From assembly GCF_004208525.1 (NCBI RefSeq), contig NZ_SGIT01000004.1:62001-126000 (forward strand): a stretch of DNA of 64,000 nucleotides, written 5' to 3'. The notes under the pieces were generated by a model. It was not told where the DNA came from and searched no databases. It saw nothing but the letters and a program-made list of their open reading frames with translations. This DNA is from Sphingobacterium corticibacterium. GTDB taxonomy: Bacteria > Bacteroidota > Bacteroidia > Sphingobacteriales > Sphingobacteriaceae. Shown here in pieces: positions 19,218 to 28,608 of this stretch (position 1 is the stretch's first letter; every line of letters begins with the position of its first letter). A program made the position numbers and the translations under genes.

Positions 19218-20642
19218 ATGAACCGTATTTTCGAATTTAAAAATTATCTTGTCCTGTTCCTCTCTCTAGCGTTATTCCAACATATTCAGGCACAGTCCAC
19301 AAAGCAACCTAATATCATCTTTATCATATCAGATGATCATAGTTTTCCATTTTTGGGCGCTTATGGTCATCCCGATTTGCGCACACCGAACATCGATCTT
19401 TTGGCCAAAGAAGGGATCTTATTTAACAAGGCTTATACCACTGCACCGCAATGTGTGCTATCGAGGGCATCACTCATGACAGGCCGGTCAGTGGTAGACA
19501 TTAGAATGACGCGCTTCTCGGCTCCTCTTCCGACAGATATTGTCAGTTATCCAGAACTGTTGCGAGAAGCAGGTTATTATACCGGGTTAAGTGGGAGAGG
19601 TTTTCATTTAGATGGCTCTAGAACTCCTCCCGAAACAGAGCGTGTTTTTGAAGAGCATAACCTACGGACATTCCAGAAGCGTGTGGATTTTATTAAATCT
19701 GGAGGAGACAAGCAAGTTTTGGGAATATTTAATGAATTTATTCAACAAGTCCCGAAAGGGAAGCCCTTTTTTCTTCAGGTCGGTTACAGTGATCCTCATA
19801 GAATTTTTAATGCGACAGCATATGAGCCTGATCCGGCAAACATTAGCGTACCCGAAGATATGCCCAACATACCGGAACTTCGCAACGATTTGGCGGGATA
19901 TTATGGAGAAATACAGCGTTTGGATGACCATGTCGGCTTATTGCTGCAAGCTATAGATGACCACGGACTCCGTGAGAACACTTTGGTCATTTTTATAGGA
20001 GACAATGGGGGCGCACTTTTGAGGGGCAAAGGAACGCTGTATGATCGTGGCATTCATGTTCCCCTACTCGCAAGATGGCCCGGAAAGATCAAGCCGGGTA
20101 GCGTATCGGATGCGTTAATCTCTGGTGAAGATATCGCGCCTACTTTCCTGTCCGCGGCAGGAGTCCAAATTCCAGAAAATGTAACAGGGAAAAGTATCCT
20201 GCCTGTCTTTTCTGATCCTAATAACAGTATCAGAGAGTATGTTTTTGCCCAAAGAGGAGCGCACGGATCTGGACTTCCCACCAATAGTTCTAACTTCGAT
20301 CTGGGTAGAACAGTTTTTTCGAAAAACTATAAGTTAATTTATAATGCATTATGGCAGTTGCCATATCATCCTGTAGATTTTGCAAACAGACCGTTTTGGC
20401 AAAAACTGACAGAATTACAAGCTAGAGGAGAGCTAGACGAAAGATTTTCTAAGCTGTTTTTTTCGGGACACCGTCCGATTTTTGAACTTTTTGATCTTAA
20501 CAAAGATCCGTACGAATATGAAAACCTGATTGGTCAACCGCAATTTGCAGAAGAGGAGAAAGTATTAAAAGCAAAACTACAGGAGTGGATGATCCTAAAT
20601 CAAGATTATTTACCATTGCCAGTACCTCCATCTGCAAGGTAG
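19218..20642 (+). CDS. Sulfatase-family protein with altered active-site motif (CVLSR)
   Basis: This 474-residue protein has a signal peptide (HIQAQ, residue 26), the metal pair in ISDDHSF and a clear sulfatase fold ending SLFDLNKDPYEYENLIG-like, but the catalytic motif reads CVLSRASLMTG at Cys79. The Pro of C-x-P-S/T-R, which formylglycine-generating enzyme normally needs, is Leu. The usual Lys of the G-K-x-H segment is Arg (SGRGFHL). The second metal site IGDNGGALLRGKG is intact. The fold is nearest the sulfamidase (SGSH)-like sulfatases. It may be a poorly modified or unmodified enzyme, a phosphonate or phosphate hydrolase, or a binding protein. The reading frame is intact and it sits 8 bp after the previous sulfatase, so it is not simply a decayed gene. 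Confidence 0.82.
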   Translation: MNRIFEFKNYLVLFLSLALFQHIQAQSTKQPNIIFIISDDHSFPFLGAYGHPDLRTPNIDLLAKEGILFNKAYTTAPQCVLSRASLMTGRSVVDIRMTRFSAPLPTDIVSYPELLREAGYYTGLSGRGFHLDGSRTPPETERVFEEHNLRTFQKRVDFIKSGGDKQVLGIFNEFIQQVPKGKPFFLQVGYSDPHRIFNATAYEPDPANISVPEDMPNIPELRNDLAGYYGEIQRLDDHVGLLLQAIDDHGLRENTLVIFIGDNGGALLRGKGTLYDRGIHVPLLARWPGKIKPGSVSDALISGEDIAPTFLSAAGVQIPENVTGKSILPVFSDPNNSIREYVFAQRGAHGSGLPTNSSNFDLGRTVFSKNYKLIYNALWQLPYHPVDFANRPFWQKLTELQARGELDERFSKLFFSGHRPIFELFDLNKDPYEYENLIGQPQFAEEEKVLKAKLQEWMILNQDYLPLPVPPSAR

Positions 20643-20649
20643 TATACAG

Positions 20650-20959
20650 TAACCAGAAAAATGTTGAACGGCAAAACCTTATACATCATTCTAGTAAAGG
20701 GATATTTGCGATTAGGCAGGGCAAATGGAAATTTATAGATAGCGATGGTGGGGGCGGATGGTCAAACATTAAAGAGGAAACTCCTGGGCAATTGTATAAT
20801 TTGGAGGAAGATATCGAGGAGCGCGTAAACCTTTATGACAAATATCCTGATATCGTAAAAGAGTTAAAAACAAATTTGGAACAGATAAAAGAACAGGGTT
20901 ACAGTATCATTCATGAAAAAAATGATCATGAAAAAAAGAATTATCGTTACTATCACTAG
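20650..20959 (+). pseudogene. Sulfatase remnant, C-terminal fragment
   Basis: In the frame starting near 20650 the translation contains LIHHSSKGIFAIRQGKWKF, then PGQLYNLEEDIEERVNLYDK and PDIVKELKTNLEQIKEQG. That is the C-terminal 90 or so residues of an arylsulfatase A-like sulfatase (HHS...AIR.GKWK, ...QLYNL..D..E..NLY). No N-terminal part with C-x-P-S-R is present and the frame runs on into the start of the next gene at 20913, so this is the tail of a twelfth sulfatase whose front was deleted. It fills what would otherwise be a 270-bp gap in a series of closely spaced genes. Confidence 0.85.
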
Positions 20960-22436
20960 TTTATTTGCTTGGGCATGTTCCTGTTACGGGCAATTGCCCA
21001 CGGAAGCAAACGGTGCTACCAATCGTTTGAACGTGCTTATTTTTACCGCCGATGATTTGGACCGCAACTCTTTAGGTGTTTACGGCTCTCAAGTGCCAGA
21101 TATAACACCGAATATTGATCGCTTTGCAAATGAATCACTTCGTTTCGATCATGCTTTTGTGAATTCCGCAATCTGTGCGCCAAGCCGAGCGATTCTAGCT
21201 ACCGGACTTTACGCACACAATAGCGGTGTAAATGGGTTTTATAAAATTAAAGATGACCACAAAGTACCGCTTATTATGGAAATTTTGAGAGAGCATCATT
21301 ATGCTTTGGGAGTTTTGGGAAAAGCCGAACACGCTACACCCAAAGATAATTTTGAGTGGGATTATATTTTCGACCAGGCTGATCTGGGGAACGGGAGAAG
21401 CCCTGCCCTGTACTATGAACGAACGAAGACTTTCCTGTCGGAACGCAAAGAAGATAACAAACCCTTTTTCCTTCTGGTTAATTCACATGATCCTCACCGC
21501 CCTTATTTCAATCCCGATCTCCCGTTGGATCATGGTGAAGAAAGACCATCGAGAATCTATAGCCCGGAAGAAATCTCCGTGCCGGGTTTTCTCCCTGATC
21601 TTCCTGGCGTCAGGGAGGAACTAAGTCATTATTTTAACTCTACACGTCGCTTGGACGATACATTTGGTACTGTATTACAAGCTTTAAAGGAATCGGGACT
21701 TGCTGAAAACACCGTGGTGATTTTCCTGTCAGATAATGGGATCGCCATGCCTTTTGCAAAAGCTAATACCTATCATGCCAGCAATAGAACGCCTTTTTTA
21801 GTGTATTGGCCAGGTGTCACAAAGGCAGCAAGTGTCAATGACTGGGATTTCATTTCCACGGTGGACCTTGTACCGACATTACTGGAGGGACTCGGGATAC
21901 CTCTACTCTCCACAGACGGACAGTCTTTCTTCCCGTTATTAAAAGATGGTCAACAACCAGATAGGGATAGAATATTTGCACAGATTGATTATAAAGCAGG
22001 TGGAGGTCCAACGCCGATGCGCAGTATCCATACGAAGCGGTATACTTACATCTTCAATGCTTGGTCTGATGGGGAGCGGGTCTATTCCAATAACAATGAA
22101 GGCTTAACGTTAAAATCAATGAAAGAAGCGGCCGAAAGCGATAAAGCTATAGCAGAACGCGTTAATCTCTATCATTTCCGGATATCAGAAGAACTGTACG
22201 ATCTGGAAAACGACCCTGATGGGCTCCATAATCTAATCGATGACCCCGAATCCGCAATTTTGGCAACGGAATTTAGAAAAAGTCTGGAACAATGGATGAT
22301 CCAAACGAACGATCCATTGGTCCCGGTTTATCAAAATAGACACAAACCAGAATTAGCGAACAGAGCGTTCTATAGAATTTACCCGGGTGCCGAAGAATTG
22401 GATAAAAATAAAGCAAGATATAGTGAAGGAAGATGA
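20913..22436 (+). CDS. Sulfatase, sulfamidase (SGSH)-like (family S1)
   Basis: A 507-residue protein with signal peptide to about residue 27 (SCYGQ), metal pair in TADDLDRNS, catalytic Cys88 in CAPSRAILATG followed by LYAHNSGVNGF, the GKAEH segment, and LSDNGIAMPFAKANTY as second metal site. The Cys motif followed by HNSGV and the F-A-K-A-N-T-Y segment are typical of N-sulfoglucosamine sulfohydrolase-like S1 enzymes, which may cleave N- or O-sulfate. A second in-frame Met at residue 6 is possible. Its start lies inside the read-through frame of the upstream sulfatase remnant, suggesting that the deletion that made the remnant left this gene's start intact. Confidence 0.88.
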   Translation: MKKMIMKKRIIVTITSLFAWACSCYGQLPTEANGATNRLNVLIFTADDLDRNSLGVYGSQVPDITPNIDRFANESLRFDHAFVNSAICAPSRAILATGLYAHNSGVNGFYKIKDDHKVPLIMEILREHHYALGVLGKAEHATPKDNFEWDYIFDQADLGNGRSPALYYERTKTFLSERKEDNKPFFLLVNSHDPHRPYFNPDLPLDHGEERPSRIYSPEEISVPGFLPDLPGVREELSHYFNSTRRLDDTFGTVLQALKESGLAENTVVIFLSDNGIAMPFAKANTYHASNRTPFLVYWPGVTKAASVNDWDFISTVDLVPTLLEGLGIPLLSTDGQSFFPLLKDGQQPDRDRIFAQIDYKAGGGPTPMRSIHTKRYTYIFNAWSDGERVYSNNNEGLTLKSMKEAAESDKAIAERVNLYHFRISEELYDLENDPDGLHNLIDDPESAILATEFRKSLEQWMIQTNDPLVPVYQNRHKPELANRAFYRIYPGAEELDKNKARYSEGR

Positions 22437-22464
22437 GATTAGGATTACATTAATTGAACATACA

Positions 22465-24012
22465 ATGTTGAAACAATCATTTTTTATCAAAAGAACAGCG
22501 TCCATACTATTACTGGTGACGATCAGTTCAATGGTTTCATTTGGCCAATCAAATACAAAGCCCAATATCATTTTTATTCTGGCCGATGATCTGGGGTATG
22601 GAGATCTAAGTGTTTACGGCGGAAAGGTGCAGACGCCTAACATAGACAGGTTAGCACACAATGGTATTCTTTTTACAAACGGACATTCGTCTGCTGCCAC
22701 CTGTACCCCCTCAAGGTACTCATTGGTAACGGGAGAATATGCATGGCGGAAACAGGGTACAGGCATCGCTAGAGGAAACGCATCTCTTATTATTGATCCC
22801 GAACGGACCACCATAGCAGATATTTTCCATAAAGCGGGCTACACAAATGCGGTAATAGGTAAATGGCACTTGGGATTAGGACCGGAAGAAGGCCCAGACT
22901 GGAATAGAGATGTCAAGCCGGGACCGTTGGAATTGGGCTTTGATTATTCCTTTATCATTCCGGCAACGGGAGACCGCGTTCCTTGCGTATTTGTCGAAAA
23001 CCATCGCGTCGCGAACTTAGATACGAAAGATCCCATCACAGTTTCTTATGACGAACCGATCCCAGATGAACCGACCTATGAAAACAATCCCGAACTGATC
23101 AAAGTGCAATCCTCACACGGACACAATCAGGCAATCGTAAATGGGATAGGTAGGATCGGGTATATGAAAGGAGGACAGTCTGCGCTGTGGGATGATAAAA
23201 ACATAGCAGCCGTACTGGCCGCTAAGGCATCTGCATTTCTCGAGACCAATATGTCGACTCCATTTTTTCTCTATTTCGCCACACACGATATACATGTTCC
23301 GCGTACTCCACACACAAAATTTCTGGGCAAAAGCGGACTAGGCGTAAGAGGTGATGCCATCTTACAGTTGGACTGGACAGTAGGCCAGATCACAAAAACC
23401 TTGGATCACCTTGGTTTAGCTCAAAAAACCCTGATCATCTTCAGCAGTGACAATGGCCCTGTTTTGGATGATGGATATGTAGACGAAGCTGTGGAAAAAT
23501 TAGGTGATCACCAACCGGCAGGGGCATTAAGGGGTAACAAATACAGCGTTTTCGAGGGCGGAACTCGGGTTCCCTTAATCATATCCTGGCCGGGGGTTAC
23601 TGCGCCAAGAACAGAATCTGATGCTTTGGTCGGGCAGATCGATTTCTTCTCATCATTTGCCAGTCTTGTTGACCAGCAACTTGTCGAGGGAGATGCACCG
23701 GACAGCGAAAATGTGATTGAAGCATTCTTGGGACAGTCTAAAACTGGGAGAACGGAACTGGTAAAACAAGCAGGAGCGCTGGCGATAATAAAAGGTGACT
23801 GGAAATTCATTGAATCTGCGAGAACCGCGAATTCAAACAGGCAAAAAGAACTTGGAAGATCGACCGAACCGCAGCTGTATAATCTTAAGAATGATATTGG
23901 CGAAACCACAAATTTGGCGACAGAAAATCCAGAAATCGTTGAATCGTTGGGAAACCTACTAGATTCGATAAAGGTAAGCAGCCATGCTAGTCAAACTAAT
24001 AATTTTAATTAG
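22465..24012 (+). CDS. Sulfatase, arylsulfatase A-like (family S1)
   Basis: The reading frame opens at 22387 inside the previous gene, but the ATG at 22465 places a clean signal peptide at the N-terminus (SMVSFGQ, cleavage near residue 28), so I use that start (515 residues). Metal pair in LADDLGYGD, catalytic Cys80 in CTPSRYSLVTG, GKWHLG, SSDNGPVLDDGY and FEGGTRVPLI are all present. The GEYAWRKQGTGIA stretch after the motif matches an arylsulfatase A-like subgroup common in Bacteroidota sulfatase loci. It is 28 bp after the previous gene and 5 bp before the next. Confidence 0.9.
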   Translation: MLKQSFFIKRTASILLLVTISSMVSFGQSNTKPNIIFILADDLGYGDLSVYGGKVQTPNIDRLAHNGILFTNGHSSAATCTPSRYSLVTGEYAWRKQGTGIARGNASLIIDPERTTIADIFHKAGYTNAVIGKWHLGLGPEEGPDWNRDVKPGPLELGFDYSFIIPATGDRVPCVFVENHRVANLDTKDPITVSYDEPIPDEPTYENNPELIKVQSSHGHNQAIVNGIGRIGYMKGGQSALWDDKNIAAVLAAKASAFLETNMSTPFFLYFATHDIHVPRTPHTKFLGKSGLGVRGDAILQLDWTVGQITKTLDHLGLAQKTLIIFSSDNGPVLDDGYVDEAVEKLGDHQPAGALRGNKYSVFEGGTRVPLIISWPGVTAPRTESDALVGQIDFFSSFASLVDQQLVEGDAPDSENVIEAFLGQSKTGRTELVKQAGALAIIKGDWKFIESARTANSNRQKELGRSTEPQLYNLKNDIGETTNLATENPEIVESLGNLLDSIKVSSHASQTNNFN

Positions 24013-24017
24013 AACTT

Positions 24018-25529
24018 ATGAACTGGAAGTGTATTTTTTTATTTTGCTGCATCAGTTTATCACTGCCGGTTATGGGGTGTTCACAGACTGCTGCCCCCAA
24101 AAAGCCAAATATTGTTTTCTTTTTAGCCGATGATCTAGGCTACGGAGATATTGGGGTAAATAATCCTAAATCAAGAATACCCACCCCAAATATTGATAAA
24201 CTTGCCGGTCAGGGGATGCGGTTTACAGATGCACACTGCGTGGGGGCATTATGTGCACCGTCGCGATTTGGCTTGCTGACAGGAAGAGATGCTGCAAGCT
24301 GGAAGAATTTTAATAATATAGAAGGAGAAGCATGGGACTGTAAAACAATGCCACAAATGCTTAAAGAGCGAGGATATTATACTTCCATAGTGGGGAAGTG
24401 GCATTATGGCGTTTTATTCGAAGGCGAAGATGGACGTTGGGGTTATGTGAACCCTATTAGCGGACGCTTTCCCAAACCGTCCGACAACTGGAAACTGGAT
24501 GCGCCGACTAGATTGGGGCCATTGGACAGGGGCTTTGATTATTTCTTTGGCACGCCTATACAACCCGGAAATAAATGGTATGCCAATATGGAGGGAAGAA
24601 CTTTAGTCGGAAATGTAATATTAGAGGAGGATAAACCTGTTTCTGATGAGTTTATACATCAGGATTGGCTAAAGCAGATAACGGACAAAGCTAAAGAACA
24701 AATTAAAATAGGTGCTTCCAGAGAGGAACCTTTCTTTCTATATTTTCCGATCAACTCCCCTCATAAACCGATTATTCCGGATGAAGAATTTAGAGGAGTG
24801 ACAGGGATTGGAAAGTACGGAGACTTTGTACATCAGGTGGATTGGTGTGTAGGCGAAATATTAAAAGCGGTGGATGATACGGGCATTTCAGATAATACAA
24901 TATTTATTTTCGCAAGCGACAATGGCTCCTTCTATTATCCGGGATCAAGAAATAGTAATCGGGAAGATGAAGATGAGCTAAAGATCAATGGACATAAGGC
25001 AAATGGGATTTATAAAGCGGGAAAAGGATCTTCGGAAGAAGGAGGGCACAGGATTCCCTATATCGTTCGCTGGCCAGGCCATATAAAAGCGGGTTCCGTT
25101 TCAAATCAGCTGGTTTCGTTAGCGGATCATTTCGCCACTTTTGCATCCATTACTGGCTACCATTTAAAAGAAACGGAAGCCTTGGATTCTTGGGATATTT
25201 CGCCGATATGGAAAGGAGAAGTTACCAATGAAAAGATTGACCGTACGTTATTCCATTTAAACGGGAATCCCGAAGTAGTTGCTGTGCGGCATGGAAAATG
25301 GAAGCTGATCCCTGAATGTTATTACAAATCTAGGAGTAAGCAAGACGACGAGCCAGAAAGAATACGAATACCGGCTCAGCTCTATGATTTAAGTAGTGAT
25401 CCTGGAGAGAAAGAGAATATACACGATTTACATCCAGTTATTGTAAAAGATTTAACCGACCGGTTGAATCTTTATCAGAAAGCTAAACATAATGCTCCTC
25501 ATATTAAAAATGGAACTATCAAATTATAA
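24018..25529 (+). CDS. Sulfatase, arylsulfatase-type lipoprotein (family S1)
   Basis: The 503-residue protein begins with a lipoprotein-type signal (LPVMGCSQ, Cys21), so unlike its neighbours it is probably membrane-anchored, perhaps at the cell surface. Metal pair in LADDLGYGD, catalytic Cys79 in CAPSRFGLLTGRDA, GKWHYG, and ASDNGSFYYPG with EEGGHRIPYI after it. The long loop between about 125 and 185 (GRWGYVNPISGRFPKPSD) is specific to its subgroup. It follows the preceding sulfatase by 5 bp, with translational coupling likely. Confidence 0.88.
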   Translation: MNWKCIFLFCCISLSLPVMGCSQTAAPKKPNIVFFLADDLGYGDIGVNNPKSRIPTPNIDKLAGQGMRFTDAHCVGALCAPSRFGLLTGRDAASWKNFNNIEGEAWDCKTMPQMLKERGYYTSIVGKWHYGVLFEGEDGRWGYVNPISGRFPKPSDNWKLDAPTRLGPLDRGFDYFFGTPIQPGNKWYANMEGRTLVGNVILEEDKPVSDEFIHQDWLKQITDKAKEQIKIGASREEPFFLYFPINSPHKPIIPDEEFRGVTGIGKYGDFVHQVDWCVGEILKAVDDTGISDNTIFIFASDNGSFYYPGSRNSNREDEDELKINGHKANGIYKAGKGSSEEGGHRIPYIVRWPGHIKAGSVSNQLVSLADHFATFASITGYHLKETEALDSWDISPIWKGEVTNEKIDRTLFHLNGNPEVVAVRHGKWKLIPECYYKSRSKQDDEPERIRIPAQLYDLSSDPGEKENIHDLHPVIVKDLTDRLNLYQKAKHNAPHIKNGTIKL

Positions 25530-25578
25530 AGTGCCGCAAAAACCAGATTATTACATCAATAATATAAGTATTTAAACC

Positions 25579-27192
25579 ATGAAAAAATTGAGAATTACCA
25601 TTTTATTTCTGACATTTCTGCTTTTAACCCGTACAACTATTGCGCAGGAAGCGCCGCCAAATATTATTGTCATTTTGGTAGATGATCTTGGCTTCTCTGA
25701 TCTGGGCTGTTATGGCGGGGAGATTCCAACGCCTAATATTGATCGACTAGCTGCACAGGGACTCCGTTTTACTAATTTTTATAATGCGGCACGATGTTGT
25801 CCTTCAAGAGCGGCATTATTGACAGGGGTATATCCACATCAAGCGGGCATCGGACACATGATGAACGATCGAGGAGCAGAACATCCAGGTTATCGCGGAC
25901 ATCTAAATGATCAAACCGTAACTATTGCCGATGTATTGGGTCAAGCAGGTTATTTCACAGCCATGACTGGTAAATGGCATGTGGGTCATGCTCATGGTAT
26001 CATTCCGACAACACGGGGTTTTGACCGGTCTCTTTATGCACCGGCTGGGGGCTTTTATTACGGAGATGGAAAGAATGCTAAGTTATTTCTCAATGGACAA
26101 CCTATAGAAAACGATTCCCCCTTATTACCTAAAAATTGGTATTCCACAGACTTATGGACAACAGCTGGTCTCCAATTTATCGATGAAGCGCTTCAAGAAG
26201 ACAAGCCTTTTCTCCTCTATTTAGCACATAATGCTCCCCATTTCCCCTTACAGGCACCTTCTGAAGAAATAGAAAAATTCAAAGGGAAATACTTGGCTGG
26301 GTGGGAGAAATTACGGGAAGAGCGATACAAACGTCAATTGGAGCTGGGAGTTATCGATTCTTCTTGGAAGCTTCCTCCATTTAATCCAAAGGTTCCTAAA
26401 TGGAATAGTTTAACCACAGAAGAAAAAGAGCGATATGACCATATTATGGCCATTTTTGCAGCTGTCGTATCGAGACTAGATAAAAGCATTGGTGATTTGG
26501 TGGAAGGATTAAAGAAACGTCATGTGCTTGAAAATACAATAATTGTTTTTTTTTCGGATAATGGCGGCAATCCAGAACCGGGCGCAGAGGCCCGTTATGA
26601 GGGCGAATATCCCGGATCTTCCCAATCCTCCGTCTTTCTCGGACAAGGATGGGCAGAACTTGGTTGTACACCTTTCTGGGCATATAAGCACCACACCCAT
26701 GAAGGTGGTATATCATCGCCGACCATCGTTCATTGGCCAAAAGGTATTCCAACGGCACGGCGTGGATTGTTTGAACGTCAATCTGCCCATATTACCGATA
26801 TTCTTGCCACTGTGGCCGACCTCGGTCAAGCAACTTATCCACAATCTTACCGGGATAATCAGGTTATACCCGCGGTGGGAGTTAGTTTGATCCCCGCCTT
26901 TTCTGGACATACAATTGATCGTGTTAACCCGATTTTTTGGGAACATGAAGGGAATAGGGCAGTACTATCCGGCAAATGGAAGTTGGTCGCCGAATGGGAA
27001 GAGGATTGGCAACTATACGATATAGAAAACGATCGTACGGAATTGCACAATCGTATACAAGAGTATCCCGAAGTTGCCGAGCAGCTCATCGCTGCATATA
27101 AAGATTGGAGTAAGAAAGTCAATGTAGAACCGTGGACTAGAGGAGTTAAATGGTTTTACGACTACGAAAAAGCAAAAAACGAAAGTAATTAA
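25579..27192 (+). CDS. Sulfatase, arylsulfatase family S1 (long form)
   Basis: A 537-residue secreted enzyme with signal peptide to about residue 23 (TIAQ), metal pair in LVDDLGFSD, catalytic Cys73 in CCPSRAALLTG (the variable second position is also Cys), GKWHVGH, and FSDNGGNPEPG. It carries the FKGKYLAGWEKLREERY insert of the AtsA-like subgroup and is the closest relative here of the sulfatase at 15917. Its stop codon abuts the ATG of the next gene at 27193, so the two are almost certainly translated from one message. Confidence 0.9.
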   Translation: MKKLRITILFLTFLLLTRTTIAQEAPPNIIVILVDDLGFSDLGCYGGEIPTPNIDRLAAQGLRFTNFYNAARCCPSRAALLTGVYPHQAGIGHMMNDRGAEHPGYRGHLNDQTVTIADVLGQAGYFTAMTGKWHVGHAHGIIPTTRGFDRSLYAPAGGFYYGDGKNAKLFLNGQPIENDSPLLPKNWYSTDLWTTAGLQFIDEALQEDKPFLLYLAHNAPHFPLQAPSEEIEKFKGKYLAGWEKLREERYKRQLELGVIDSSWKLPPFNPKVPKWNSLTTEEKERYDHIMAIFAAVVSRLDKSIGDLVEGLKKRHVLENTIIVFFSDNGGNPEPGAEARYEGEYPGSSQSSVFLGQGWAELGCTPFWAYKHHTHEGGISSPTIVHWPKGIPTARRGLFERQSAHITDILATVADLGQATYPQSYRDNQVIPAVGVSLIPAFSGHTIDRVNPIFWEHEGNRAVLSGKWKLVAEWEEDWQLYDIENDRTELHNRIQEYPEVAEQLIAAYKDWSKKVNVEPWTRGVKWFYDYEKAKNESN

Positions 27193-28602
27193 ATGAAAAA
27201 AAACAGATCTAAGTTATATATACTGTCAACACATTTGTTATATGCAATTGTGGGTATATTTATTCTTCATCCTGTGTCAGCACAAGAATATACAACTGTT
27301 GGACAGGAAGAACAGCGACCCAATATCGTTATCATCATGGCTGACGACTTGGACAGCCACGAACTGAGCGCATACGGCGGCACCAATATCAATACCAAAA
27401 ACATTGATCTATTGGCTAAAGAAGGACTCAAATTCAATCATTTTATTGCGTCCGAAGCTATGTGCGTGCCTACTAGAGCATCGTTATTTACTGGTCTTTA
27501 TCCGGCTAAACATGGTTCTTACCAAAATCATAAGCCGGTCAATAAGGACTTAAAAAGTGTAGCGCATTATTTGAATGACCTTGGATATAGAGTTGGCTTG
27601 ACGGGCAAAAATCATGTCACTCGACCATTTCCTTTCGAGATCATCCCCGGATTCGAGCCCAATTGTGTGTCAGCAACAGATGATTATTTTTTGGATAGTG
27701 TCGAAACTTTTATCAACGACAAAGAAAAGCCCTATTGCCTATTCGTGATGAGCATCAATCCACATGCACCTTGGACTGTAGGAGATCCTTCAGAATTTGA
27801 TGCGAGCAAGCTTACTTTGCCTAAGCATTGGGTTGATACGGAGCTGACCCGGCAATTATTCACAAAATATCTGGCAGAAGTAAGACGCTTGGACGATCAA
27901 GTTGGCGATGTATTGGGGTTATTGGAGCGTAGTGGACAAGCCGATAATACGATCGTTATATTTTTGAGTGAGCAAGGTCCTCAATTTCCGGGAGGAAAAT
28001 GGAATTTGTGGGATAATGGGCAGAAGAGTGGCATGCTTATCCGCTGGCCCGGTCGCGTCAATAGCGGAACAGAGACCAATGCCATTGCGCAGTACGAGGA
28101 TATCACGCCGACTTTGATCGATATCGCTGGAGGACAACCTATTGAAAATTTGGATGGCAAAAGTTTCTTGGACGTGATCAATGGAGACATTCAGCAACAC
28201 AGAAAATTTGCTTTTGGCATTCATAATAATATTCCTGAAGGACCGGCATATCCGATAAGAAGTATTCGGGACAAGGACTATAAACTGATTCTAAACTTGA
28301 GTGCCGACAGCAACTATTATGTCCGTTACATGATGAACGCCAAAAATGAGAATCTAGCTTACACCTCTTGGGTGGAAAAGGCGGCATCAGATCCTCAAGC
28401 AAAGCTTTTGGTCGAGCGTATAGCCAACCGTCCTCATGTCGAATTTTATGATTTGAAACTCGATCCGAATGAGTTAGTGAATCTGGCCAACGATCCAAAA
28501 TACCAAAATAAAATCGATGAGATGAGGCACGAGTTGACCAAATGGATGGAATCTCAGGATGACAAAGGAGCAGCTATGGATGTTCCCTTTGGTAGAAAAT
28601 AA
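27193..28602 (+). CDS. Sulfatase, sulfamidase-like with SEQG metal motif
   Basis: The 469-residue protein has a signal peptide ending near residue 31 (PVSAQ), metal pair in MADDLDSHE, catalytic Cys91 in CVPTRASLFTG, and GKNHVTRP. In place of the common S-D-N-G second metal site it reads LSEQGPQFPGGKWNLW. The same SEQG form occurs in the next gene, and I recall it from related Bacteroidota and Planctomycetota enzymes, so it is probably a subgroup feature rather than damage. The start codon immediately follows the previous stop. Likely an exported N- or O-sulfatase; substrate unknown. Confidence 0.86.
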   Translation: MKKNRSKLYILSTHLLYAIVGIFILHPVSAQEYTTVGQEEQRPNIVIIMADDLDSHELSAYGGTNINTKNIDLLAKEGLKFNHFIASEAMCVPTRASLFTGLYPAKHGSYQNHKPVNKDLKSVAHYLNDLGYRVGLTGKNHVTRPFPFEIIPGFEPNCVSATDDYFLDSVETFINDKEKPYCLFVMSINPHAPWTVGDPSEFDASKLTLPKHWVDTELTRQLFTKYLAEVRRLDDQVGDVLGLLERSGQADNTIVIFLSEQGPQFPGGKWNLWDNGQKSGMLIRWPGRVNSGTETNAIAQYEDITPTLIDIAGGQPIENLDGKSFLDVINGDIQQHRKFAFGIHNNIPEGPAYPIRSIRDKDYKLILNLSADSNYYVRYMMNAKNENLAYTSWVEKAASDPQAKLLVERIANRPHVEFYDLKLDPNELVNLANDPKYQNKIDEMRHELTKWMESQDDKGAAMDVPFGRK

Positions 28603-28608
28603 AAAAGT

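Noticed and set aside
23508..23909. Minus-strand ORF of 133 codons within a sulfatase gene
   Set aside because: It lies entirely inside a clear sulfatase reading frame and its product is low-complexity Ser-rich shadow sequence.
26543..26890. Plus-strand ORF in an alternative frame of a sulfatase gene
   Set aside because: It overlaps the conserved second metal-site region of the real gene; no domain or signal is seen in the alternative frame.
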